A stretch of 34,533 nucleotides of DNA. Origin: Desulfobulbaceae bacterium (GTDB taxonomy: Bacteria; Desulfobacterota; Desulfobulbia; Desulfobulbales; Desulfocapsaceae). The position numbers were made by a program, and so were the translations under genes. Below are positions 1 through 7,951 of the stretch, one piece after another. The stretch's first letter is position 1; every line of letters begins with the position of its first letter. The notes under the pieces were generated by a model. The model was not told the origin of the DNA. It ran no database searches and saw only the letters and a program-made list of their open reading frames with translations. The stretch is from positions 1-34,533 of the forward strand of contig JALSMA010000074.1 in NCBI GenBank assembly GCA_026988015.1. Reading direction: 5' to 3'.

Positions 1-94
1 AGTCTAATTTCAAGTCGAAAACAGGCATTTTGTCGTCAATAGTTTAATAAATTAATAAGTTACGCTGTCTGCCATAAAGAACGTTGGGACAGCA

Positions 95-1366
95 GTGAAC
101 AAGAGTGGAAATATTTTCACGGAAGAGGCCTCCATTACACCTGTCTTTAGTGACAGTGGGAAAATCATCAATTTCGTAGCAGTGAAACATGATATTTCAA
201 GGGAACTTGAGCTTGAACAGCAATTGCGACAAGCGGTGAAGATGGAAGCCATGGGAACCCTTGCAAGTGGCATCGCCCATGATTTCAACAATATTCTCGG
301 AGCAATCCTGGGATACACTAGAATGGCCATGGAAGAGTTACAAAGCGACAGCCAGCCATACCAGGATCTCTGCGAAGTAATCCACTCTGGAGACCGGGCA
401 GTAAATCTTGTCAAGCAGATCCTCCTCTTCAGTCGTCACCAGGAGCAGAGCCTGGTTCCGGTTCAGGTAGAATATCTGGTCAAAGAGGCAACAAAGATGC
501 TCCGCGCAACACTCCCTGCAACAATCTCTCTTGAAGCCAATATTGCCCCGAACTGCCCGGCCATCATGGCAGATCCCAGTCAAATACACCAGATAATCAT
601 AAATCTATGTACTAATGCGAAACAGAGTATGATTGTTAATGGTGGTACTCTCAGCATCAGTCTCTCTCAAAAAGAGTTTCACAAAAATAAACAGAGGCGG
701 GCTGCTGACATAAATCCTGGCTTCTATATTGTCCTGAGCGTGGAGGATACTGGACATGGTATAACGAAAAAAAACCTCACCAGAATATTTGACCCATTTT
801 TCACAACCAAGGGGATCGGGGAAGGAACAGGGCTTGGTCTTGCCGTGGTTCATGGTATTGTTTCAAGTCACCATGGAAACATTTTCGTTGAAAGCACCGT
901 TAACAAGGGGACAAAATTCACTATTTTTTTCCCTGCGGCAAGCCCTGGAGCCCCTTCGGCACAGAATGAAGATACAGACTCTGTTCCCAGAGGAAATGAG
1001 CACATTATGGTGGTGGACGACGAAGCAAACATCCTCACCCTTCGCAGGAGACTGCTTACAAAACTTGGCTATCAGGTTTCCACTTTCTCAAGATCAGCTG
1101 ATGCCCTGACCTCATTCATGAAGGCACCTGATGATTTCGATTTGATCCTCACAGATATGGATATGCCGGATTTGGATGGCAAGAGATTCGCTGACAGAAT
1201 ACTGCAAATACGACAGAAAACACCTATAGTACTCTGCACTGGCCACTCGGAAATCATCAACAGCCACAATGCGGCAGAGTATGGCTTTAAGGACCTCCTT
1301 GAGAAGCCCATTTCTCAGGAGAATCTTGCAAAGACACTCCGTAAACACCTTGACAGCCGTCTATAA
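95..1366 (+). CDS. N-terminally truncated PAS / histidine kinase / receiver hybrid
   Basis: Sensor kinase that should autophosphorylate a histidine and pass phosphate to its own receiver and probably to the regulator encoded next. In order it shows the last strands of a PAS/PAC domain (residues about 1-45, ending FVAVKHDIS), a HisKA helix with the phospho-acceptor His62 in GIAHDFNN, a HATPase domain with GTGLGLAVVHG, and a C-terminal receiver (from about residue 300) with Asp354 in LTDMDMP. No membrane segment or complete input domain is present. The open frame starts after a TAA at 56-58. The codons between that stop and the GTG at 95 still read like PAS sequence, which suggests the 5' part of the gene is lost or out of frame rather than that this is a natural short kinase. 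The GTG has no convincing ribosome site. It could be a cytoplasmic remnant kinase that still works with the downstream regulator. The domain assignment is secure; whether the start is functional is not. Confidence 0.8.
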   Translation: MNKSGNIFTEEASITPVFSDSGKIINFVAVKHDISRELELEQQLRQAVKMEAMGTLASGIAHDFNNILGAILGYTRMAMEELQSDSQPYQDLCEVIHSGDRAVNLVKQILLFSRHQEQSLVPVQVEYLVKEATKMLRATLPATISLEANIAPNCPAIMADPSQIHQIIINLCTNAKQSMIVNGGTLSISLSQKEFHKNKQRRAADINPGFYIVLSVEDTGHGITKKNLTRIFDPFFTTKGIGEGTGLGLAVVHGIVSSHHGNIFVESTVNKGTKFTIFFPAASPGAPSAQNEDTDSVPRGNEHIMVVDDEANILTLRRRLLTKLGYQVSTFSRSADALTSFMKAPDDFDLILTDMDMPDLDGKRFADRILQIRQKTPIVLCTGHSEIINSHNAAEYGFKDLLEKPISQENLAKTLRKHLDSRL

Positions 1367-1385
1367 TCCCACATAAAATCACCAG

Positions 1386-2795
1386 ATGAAAGACTCAAAA
1401 AGCCCCCCCGACAGCATAATCAGAATCTTAATTGTTGATGACGACACCACGCTCTGTGCCATGCTGGTGAAGCAACTGGAGCGCAAAAACTATGCAACGG
1501 GATTTGCCAATACCCTACAGCAGGGAATTGCATTGGCCAAGGAAGGGGGATGGGATGTGGTTCTCCTTGACGTACAGATGCCTGATGGAAACGGACTGGA
1601 ATATCTTCCAAAATTCACCACTACTCCATCATATCCTGAAGTTATTATGATCACCGGTCACGGGGCTGCTGATGGCGCAGAAAAAGCGATCATCAACGGG
1701 GCATGGAGCTATATTGAAAAGCCCCATGTTATCAGAGATCTCCCCCTGCACCTTACAAGAGCCCTTCAGTACCGTAAGGAAAAACAACGGCTGAAAACTG
1801 TCCCCGTATCCCTGAAACGCGAAGATATCATTGGCAACTCCGATAGACTCAATCACTGTCTGGATCAACTCGCCACAGCGACATCCAGTGATATCAATGT
1901 ACTTATCACCGGAGAGACAGGTACGGGAAAAGAACTCTTTGCCCACGCGCTCCATAAAAACAGTAGCAGAGCTAAACGCCCTTTTGTTGTAGTCGACTGT
2001 GCAGCGCTACCGGATACGCTTATTGAAAGCACACTTTTTGGACACGTAAAAGGTGCATTCACCGGAGCCGACAGGGGCCGTGAAGGTCTGATTCAACACG
2101 CCCACAAAGGGACCCTTTTTCTCGATGAAGTCGGAGAACTGCCCCCGGCCATCCAGAAGACCTTTTTACGTGTCCTTCAGGAAAGGACATTCCGGCCGGT
2201 AGGGGGAACAATAGAACAACACTCCGATTTCAGATTGGTGGTCGCGACCAACAGAAACCTCAGTAACATGGTAGCAGCAGGTGCGTTCCGTGCTGATTTA
2301 CTCTTTAGAATCCAAGCTCTCACCATAACGCTGCCTCCATTAAAAGAACGATTAGAGGATATCCGGGATCTGGTTATCTGCTTCCTGGACAAACTCTGTA
2401 GACGCTACGACCAAGAGACAAAAGGAATTGCCCCGGATCTTATCGAAGCCCTGATGAGCCATGCCTGGCCAGGAAATGTCCGTGAACTTTATCAGACAGT
2501 CGAACAGATTTTTGCTGAAAACCGTGAATCACCGACCCTCTACAGCATACACCTGCCCCAAAAACTTCGGATTCGTTTTGCCCGGGCAAAAATCCAGAAA
2601 AAGGACATTGTCCCCCCTCCCAATCTGCAACCATGGAAGGATTTCAAATACCAGGTAGAACGGGATTACCTGCTAAACCTTTTACTCCACTGTGATTACA
2701 AGATCCAAAAGGCCTGCAAACTCTCCGGTATTTCCAGGGCAAGAATCTATCAGCTCCTTGACAAACATACCCTTTCAACCAGTCCACAAAAATAG
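1386..2795 (+). CDS. sigma54-dependent response regulator, NtrC/AtoC type
   Basis: Activator of sigma54 RNA polymerase, switched by phosphorylation. Residues 1-130 are a receiver (VDDD acidic pocket, phospho-acceptor Asp62 in LLDVQMP, TG at the switch position and a conserved Lys in EKPH). Residues about 150-390 are an AAA+ domain with Walker A GETGTGKE (176-183), the sigma54-contact loop GAFTGA (223-228), Walker B TLFLDEVGEL and an arginine-finger region FRADLLFRI. The C-terminus (about 435-465) is a Fis-type helix-turn-helix (ACKLSGISRARIYQLL). Length 469 is normal for the family. It begins 20 nt after the kinase and is presumably co-transcribed with it as its cognate regulator. Its likely target is the sigma54-type promoter 320 bp downstream, ahead of the small gene and chemoreceptor. 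The stop codon lies inside the terminator hairpin. Confidence 0.95.
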   Translation: MKDSKSPPDSIIRILIVDDDTTLCAMLVKQLERKNYATGFANTLQQGIALAKEGGWDVVLLDVQMPDGNGLEYLPKFTTTPSYPEVIMITGHGAADGAEKAIINGAWSYIEKPHVIRDLPLHLTRALQYRKEKQRLKTVPVSLKREDIIGNSDRLNHCLDQLATATSSDINVLITGETGTGKELFAHALHKNSSRAKRPFVVVDCAALPDTLIESTLFGHVKGAFTGADRGREGLIQHAHKGTLFLDEVGELPPAIQKTFLRVLQERTFRPVGGTIEQHSDFRLVVATNRNLSNMVAAGAFRADLLFRIQALTITLPPLKERLEDIRDLVICFLDKLCRRYDQETKGIAPDLIEALMSHAWPGNVRELYQTVEQIFAENRESPTLYSIHLPQKLRIRFARAKIQKKDIVPPPNLQPWKDFKYQVERDYLLNLLLHCDYKIQKACKLSGISRARIYQLLDKHTLSTSPQK

Positions 2796-2815
2796 ACCGT
2801 TTCTATTTTTGTGGA
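2783..2815 (+). terminator. perfect 13-bp hairpin overlapping the regulator stop codon
   Basis: TCCACAAAAATAG (2783-2795) and CTATTTTTGTGGA (2803-2815) are exact reverse complements around a 7-nt loop. The left arm ends with the TAG stop of the regulator gene, so the last codons are part of the hairpin. There is no long T-run after it, but the right arm itself contains five T. Probably the end of the kinase/regulator transcript. Confidence 0.65.
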
Positions 2816-3115
2816 CACCCATCTGCTTCGACACACAACTTCCCCTCTTCATCCCACATTTTTACGCCATAATTCTGAATCCGTAGAGACTTTGTGATTA
2901 TCTTTTGATAACACACTGAAATACAATCATAAAAATCCCAATCAGGTATTTGAAAGGAATTATTTACCTCCCTTCTGGGAGTTCGCTGCCGCCCCATCCC
3001 GATCACCCTGAATCTCTGATATTGTTTACTACATATACGCGTTCGAAAAAGCCTAGAGGCGTCGCCAACGCCCCCCACAGATTTATGACATTTATAACAG
3101 AGACTATCATTTTTC
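2816..3115. other. intergenic region upstream of the sigma54-type promoter
   Basis: No convincing gene. A 91-codon minus-strand frame (3078-2803) has no ribosome site and no recognisable family. A short palindrome, TTATC-TTTT-GATAA (2898-2911, flanked by GTGA and CAC), lies about 230 bp upstream of the predicted start site of the promoter at 3116. It is the best candidate enhancer site for the sigma54 activator encoded just upstream. CTGAATCCGT at 2874-2883 matches one arm of the dispersed palindrome described below and may be a decayed copy. Confidence 0.35.
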
Positions 3116-3131
3116 TGGCGTGAGAGTTGCG
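3116..3131 (+). promoter_or_regulatory. sigma54-type (-24/-12) promoter
   Basis: TGGCGTG-AGAG-TTGCG fits the sigma54 consensus TGGCACG-N4-TTGCW. The invariant GG (3117-3118) and GC (3129-3130) are separated by exactly 10 nt. Transcription would start near 3142, 31 nt before the ATG at 3173. It stands directly downstream of a sigma54 activator gene, which strengthens the call. Confidence 0.65.
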
Positions 3132-3172
3132 TAGTAACACCTGACGAAGCAATTCACCCACTGGTATCCTCC

Positions 3173-3563
3173 ATGAATACGTTCTTCTATGCAGCAAGAA
3201 AAACGGCAGAGGCTGATCTCTTTGCAGAAAAGCTACTCACCTGTAAATCTCTGGCTGATTTAAGAGTTCTGTCTGCCGGAAAAAATCTCTGTTGCAGTCA
3301 GGCGCTCTCACTCAGAAGTGGAGATGTGATGATTCTTTTTGCCCATACAGAGTCTGAGCTCACTAGTCTGATCACAGAGCATGATAGTTTTCTTGAGTTC
3401 CGAATTATTCTCATTCTAGGAACTAGACCTTAAACAAAGAACTGCCAGTCACTCGTTACGACCACGCTATATTTCAGAAATGGAGAGTACTGTCAAAAAT
3501 ATTGAAAAAGTTGTCGCAAAAATACAAAGCCATACAACTCACGGAACTGCAGCTTCACCATAA
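3173..3563 (+). pseudogene. small conserved Desulfobacterota-type protein, frameshifted near codon 82
   Basis: The first frame gives 86 residues and stops at 3431-3433. It ends in FRIILIL just before the break. A second frame, open after a TAG at 3417-3419 and running to TAA at 3561-3563, continues ELDLKQ...LRPRYISEMES...VVAKI. Joined, they give about 129 residues resembling a small protein family I recall from Desulfobacterota, with RIILILPDRD...LRPRF-S...V--KM towards its end. One extra base, most simply a G in CTAGGA around 3418-3420, explains the break. The family has no established function that I can state; its fold looks receiver-like (alternating short beta strands and helices). The gene follows a sigma54-type promoter and precedes the chemoreceptor by 41 nt, so the two are probably co-transcribed. 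It may be a real pseudogene, a programmed frameshift or a sequencing error. Confidence 0.7.
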
Positions 3564-3604
3564 GGCATATTCGCCTGGGAAACTTTAGCAATTGAGGAGA
3601 GTTC

Positions 3605-6600
3605 ATGAAATTCATCCAAATGTTCAAACGAATTGGAGTCAAATTAATCACCGCATTTCTGCTCATAGGTCTTCTACCATTACTTATCAGCAGCTACATC
3701 TCTTCTATGAAAACCTCTGCTGCGCTTACCAATGCAAGTTTTAACCAGCTTTCCGGAGTCAGAGAAATAAAAACAGGCCAGATAAATAGTTTCTTCAAGG
3801 AACGTCGTTCAGACATGCAGATCCTGCTCGAGACTGTAGAGACTTTGAGAAGTGAAGCATTTGCAAAACTTGAGGCACAGCATGATCTGAAAACTGAAAT
3901 GCTGACAGAGTACTTTCAGCAGGCGATCTTAAGTCTTGAAATTATCACCCGCAGTAAAGATGCCACCTCACTTCATGACAGCCTGCTCATGTACCACAGG
4001 AGTAATAATGTTGCCGATAACGAACCCTACAACACAAGCTCAGAAAACTATAAACAGATATGGGAAAATTACGGCGAGCATATCACCCAGTTCCAGAAGG
4101 CCACAGGATACTATGACATCTTCATGATCTGCGGAGAACATGGTCATGTTATGTACAGTGCAACTAAAGAATCAGACCTTGGAACCAACCTGTCCGCAGG
4201 CCCTTTTAAAGACTCGGGCCTGGCTGATATCTGGAAAAAAACGGTTTCCACCAAAACAACATCCATTGTAGATTTCAAGCCATATGCCCCAAGTAATAAT
4301 GAACCCGCTGCCTTCATAGGAATTCCCATGCTTAACAGGGGAGAAGTGCAGGGTGTTATGGTGGTTCAGCTTTCACTTGATCATATTAATAAAGTTATGT
4401 CCGTCAGATCAGGGCTTGGCAAGACAGGAGAAACATACCTGGTCGGTCCTGACAAGCTGATGCGCTCCGATTCATTTCTTGATCCGGTAAATCATTCTGT
4501 AAAAGAATCCTTTGTCAATCCAGAAAAGGGGAAAGTGGACACAGAAGCTGTTCGTTGGGCTTTTGCTGGTGAAGACCGTTCTGATGTTATCCTGGGTTAC
4601 AATAACAACCCTGTCCTGTCAGTAGCTGCCCCATTCAAGATACTTGACCTTACCTGGGCAATAGTCGCGGAAATCGATATTGCCGAGGCGTTCAGCCCCG
4701 TTGATAACAAGGGCAATGAATTCTACAAAAAATACGTTACATCCAACGGATACCACGATCTTTTTCTCTTCAATCCTGATGGATACTGCTTTTATACAGC
4801 GGCCAAGGAATCAGATTATCAAACAAACTTCATAAACGGTAAATACAAAGACTCCAACCTGGGGGAACTCCTCAGAAAAACCATAGCTGAAAAATCGTAT
4901 GGAATCTCTGATTTTGCACCATATGCACCGAATAACGATGATCCTGCTGCATTTATCGCACAGCCGGTTGTTCATGGCGGTGAAGTTGAAATGGTAATCG
5001 CCCTGCAACTTTCCCTCGAAGCCATCAACGGGATCATGCAGCAACGTGAAGGTATGGGGGAATCAGGTGAATCGTATCTCGTAGGTTCCGACAAACTCAT
5101 GCGTTCTGATGCCATCGAGGGTGCATTTCACACCGTTGTTGAATCTTTCAAAAATCCAGAGAAAGGATCTGTAAACTCTGTTGCCTGTATCGAGGCCCTG
5201 AAAGGTAATTCCGGCACTATTCTCAGCAAGGACTTCAATAACCATTCTGTTCTCACAGCATACTCTCCACTGGACATAGACGGCCTACACTGGGCGCTCA
5301 TCACAAAGATAGATGAGTCGGAGGCCATGGCACCCGTTAAGGCAATGCAACGACTTACTGCACTGATAGTCGGTGTTAGCAGTATCCTCATTATAGTTGT
5401 GGCCATCTTTATGCTGCGTATGGTCATGGCACCCATCAAAGTGGTGGTTGGTAATCTCAGAGAACTGGCACAAGGCGAGGGAGATCTTACTCAACGCTTG
5501 CCGGTGGACTGTCCGATATGCTCTGATGTCACAAACTGTAACCAGTCAAATTGTCCTAGTTATGGTAAAAACGGCCTTTGCTGGGAAGAAACTGGAACCA
5601 TGGGAGATAATCCAATCTGTGTTGAGGTTGTGAATGGCAAAATAAAAGACTGCGTAGACTGCCCTGTCTATAAACAGGCAAACTACGATGAACTGCAGCA
5701 ACTCTCAACCAACTTCAACAGTTTCATCCTGAAACTTCAATATATGTTTAAGGAGGTGGTTCAGGGCGTGGTTACCATCTCTTCTGCCACAACTGAACTC
5801 TCGGCCATTGCAGAACAGATGTCCGGTGCCTCAGACAACGTCTCCAGCCAGTCAAATTCAGTGGCAACTGCCGCTGAAGAGATGAGTGTTAATATGGACT
5901 CTGTTGCAGCTGCCACCGAGCAGACAACAACCAATATGAATATCGTCGCCTCTGCTGCTGAAGAGATGACAGCAACCATTGCAGATGTCAACAGTAACAC
6001 TGAACGCGCAAGCAAGGTCACAGGTGAAGCCGTTCAGGAAGCTAAAAGTGCCACCACCAAAGTTCAACAACTAGGTCTTGCTGCCAGTGAGATCAGCAAA
6101 GTTACAGAGGTTATCACTGATATCTCAGGACAGACCAACCTTCTTGCCTTAAATGCAACCATTGAGGCTGCGCGGGCAGGAGAAGCGGGTAAAGGTTTTG
6201 CTGTTGTTGCAAACGAGATTAAAGAGCTGGCCAAACAGACCGCTGATGCAACAGGACAGATCAAGAACCAGATTGAAGATATCCAAAACTCCACCGCTGA
6301 CACGGTCACCCAGATTGAACGTATCACCGAAGTTATCAACAATGTAAATGAAACGGTGAATACCATCACAGGGGCCGTAAGTGAACAGACTGCGGCCACA
6401 GATGAGATCGCCAACAATGTGGCCTAGGCAGCACAGGGACTCAGCGAGGTAAATGAAAACGTAGCCCAGAGTTCTGCTGTATCTGGTCAGATTGCAGAAG
6501 ATATCACTACCGTCAGCCAGGCAGCAACAGAAATGTCGGCATCAAGTGGTGAAGTGCAGAGCAGTGCGGCTGAGCTCTCTGAAACAGCCGAGAAGCTCAA

Positions 6601-6628
6601 AGATATGGTCAGCGGCTTTAAACTCTAG
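3605..6628 (+). pseudogene. methyl-accepting chemotaxis protein with in-frame TAG at codon 941
   Basis: Membrane chemoreceptor that would signal to CheA/CheW. Layout: TM1 at residues about 12-32; two homologous periplasmic sensor units (about 110-365 and 370-578, each with FKPYAP or FAPYAP, then ETYLVG or ESYLVG and KLMRSD); TM2 about 583-608; HAMP from 609, interrupted after LTQRLPVD by an insert with eight cysteines (636-686) and resuming at [12 protein letters not shown] signalling domain follows, with the conserved tip around residues 845-877 ([20 protein letters not shown]). The reading frame stops at TAG 6425-6427, but the same frame continues for 66 codons (AAQGLSEVNENVAQ...) to TAG 6626-6628. 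This matches the normal methylation-helix end of the family. The stop replaces an expected Gln (CAG to TAG). A good ribosome site (GAGGAGA) precedes the ATG. Truncated, the receptor would lack the C-terminal half of the CD2 helix and probably signal poorly. Confidence 0.85.
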
Positions 6629-6629
6629 C

Positions 6630-6650
6630 CTGAATCCGTCACAAATTCAG
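6630..6650. repeat. dispersed 21-bp palindrome, copy 1
   Basis: CTGAATCCGTC followed by ACAAATTCAG. The outer 6 bp (CTGAAT/ATTCAG) pair perfectly. It starts 2 nt after the chemoreceptor stop. It shares length and centre (GTCAY) with copies at 7896, 15897 and 33441. Confidence 0.55.
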
Positions 6651-6663
6651 ATCTAAATCATTC

Positions 6664-6693
6664 CCCGGGGTAGGGCTAAGAACCTGCCCCGGG
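6664..6693 (+). terminator. GC-rich hairpin after the chemoreceptor gene
   Basis: CCCGGGGTAGG (6664-6674) pairs with CCTGCCCCGGG (6683-6693), with one G-T pair and an 8-nt loop. It lies 35 nt after the true end of the chemoreceptor. It has no strong T-run, so it may act as a 3'-end stabiliser or as a Rho-assisted terminator for the convergent genes. Confidence 0.5.
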
Positions 6694-6800
6694 TTCATGC
6701 CGATCAACACCCACCATCCCTTGTTGTAATACACTTCTCTAAACAGGATCAATTCGGTTGCTGTTCCAAGATACGTCAAGCCCCACAACTTACAATGCTA

Positions 6801-6816
6801 GTTCAAGCACTTGAAC
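6801..6816. repeat. 16-bp palindrome GTTCAAG-CA-CTTGAAC
   Basis: Perfect 7-bp arms around CA in the gap between the convergent chemoreceptor and LysR genes. It is operator-like in size and symmetry, but no promoter is evident next to it. The role is unknown. Confidence 0.4.
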
Positions 6817-6852
6817 AGCAAACCATCTTCAATTTGTTGTGAAACCATATTT

Positions 6853-7746
6853 TTATTTAGAATGTTCACACAGGTAATCATAAAAAAAAGACGCCACCGG
6901 AGAAATCGCCCTTCTTCTTCGATGTATCAAATAGAAGTTTCTCTTCATAACATGGTTTCCTATATCAAGCGCCTTGATCCTGCCACAGGCCACATCATCG
7001 GCCACTGCACATCTTGATAAAATTGACACCCCGATGCCGGCCTTTACTGCCTCCTTGATGGCAGCAGTTGATCCGATTTCTGCCACTTCTTCTAAATCGC
7101 TCTCTTTCAGCCCATGTTCCACAAAAATTTTTTTGATAACCTCACGAGTTCCGGAACCAAACTCCCGCATAATAAAGGGTTCACCCAAAAGTGTTTCAAG
7201 CTTCACCGAACCAACGGAAGCCCAGTGATGTGCAGGATGAACGGCAAGACACAGTTCATCTGAAAATATTTCTCTCCACTCGAGTCCTTTTTCATTCCAC
7301 TTGGCACCCACAACTCCAAGCTCCAACTCTCCTTCCAGCACTTTTTGTGCTATAGTCCTGGAACTCGATATCTTCAATGTAGCTTTGATAGCTGGATACA
7401 TGATCCGAAACCTGGCTATTAATTGCGGCAGAATATACGTTCCCGGGATTGTTCCGGAACCCATAACAATTCTGCCAGTCAAAACACCAATGAACTCATC
7501 CACTGCCTGTATCGCTTCCTGCTGTGTTTGCAAAATCTTGGAGGCGTATCCATAAAACAGTTTTCCCACCGGAGTGGGTACCACCTCTTTACTGAGCCTG
7601 TCTAACAGTTTCTGACCAAGTTCCCCTTCAAGGGACCGAATATGCTCACTGACAGTTGGTTGAGACAGTAACATCCGTTCTGCCGCCCTGGTGAAACTTT
7701 TACATTCCACAACCTTACAAAACGCATCCAACTTCCGAATCTCCAT
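6853..7746 (-). CDS. LysR-family transcriptional regulator (CysL-like / selenium-metabolism-associated type)
   Basis: DNA-binding regulator with an N-terminal winged helix-turn-helix (residues 1-60: KSFTRAAERMLLSQPTVSEHIRSLE) and a C-terminal LysR substrate-binding domain (about 88-290: GTIPGTYILPQLIARFR). Length 297 is typical. The sequence closely resembles the LysR subgroup of Desulfobacterota and clostridia annotated as CysL-like or selenium-metabolism-associated. This is from memory of the family, and no selenium gene is present in the window to support it. It is divergent from the transglutaminase-like gene with about 200 bp between them, the classic arrangement for a LysR regulator controlling its neighbour. 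The ligand is unknown. Confidence 0.92.
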   Translation of the reverse strand: MEIRKLDAFCKVVECKSFTRAAERMLLSQPTVSEHIRSLEGELGQKLLDRLSKEVVPTPVGKLFYGYASKILQTQQEAIQAVDEFIGVLTGRIVMGSGTIPGTYILPQLIARFRIMYPAIKATLKISSSRTIAQKVLEGELELGVVGAKWNEKGLEWREIFSDELCLAVHPAHHWASVGSVKLETLLGEPFIMREFGSGTREVIKKIFVEHGLKESDLEEVAEIGSTAAIKEAVKAGIGVSILSRCAVADDVACGRIKALDIGNHVMKRNFYLIHRRRRAISPVASFFYDYLCEHSK

Positions 7747-7895
7747 ATTACTCCATTTATCTGGCTATTTATTAAATACCGCCATTCCTCGGCTCCCCCT
7801 ATGAGCGACAAAATTATTATAGATATTTCCTATTTGATTTATTGTATTTTAAAATATACATTCTCCCTCCACTGAAACCAAGGTTTAATTTACCT
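7747..7895. promoter_or_regulatory. divergent AT-rich control region between lysR and the transglutaminase-like gene
   Basis: Very AT-rich, with a 10-bp palindrome ATTTTAAAAT at 7846-7855 that fits the T-N11-A style of LysR binding sites. No unambiguous -35/-10 pair can be chosen for either direction. Treat it as a likely LysR-controlled region only by analogy. Confidence 0.35.
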
Positions 7896-7916
7896 CTGAA
7901 TCCATCATGGGTTCAG
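7896..7916. repeat. dispersed 21-bp palindrome, copy 2
   Basis: CTGAATCC-ATCAT-GGGTTCAG: 8-bp arms with one G-T pair around a 5-nt centre, 35 nt upstream of the transglutaminase-like start codon. Same length and layout as copies at 6630, 15897 and 33441. Confidence 0.6.
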
Positions 7917-7951
7917 GTTAATAACTCTCACTCACCCTTATGAGGAAAAAC

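Noticed and set aside
2803-3078. Minus-strand 91-codon frame in the regulator/chemoreceptor gap
   Set aside because: No ribosome site, no recognisable motif, and it ends inside the terminator hairpin. Treated as chance.
6425-6628. Pyrrolysine decoding of the TAG in the chemoreceptor
   Set aside because: TAG is used as an ordinary stop in other genes of the window and no pyl gene is visible. A single nonsense change is simpler. Kept only as a check.
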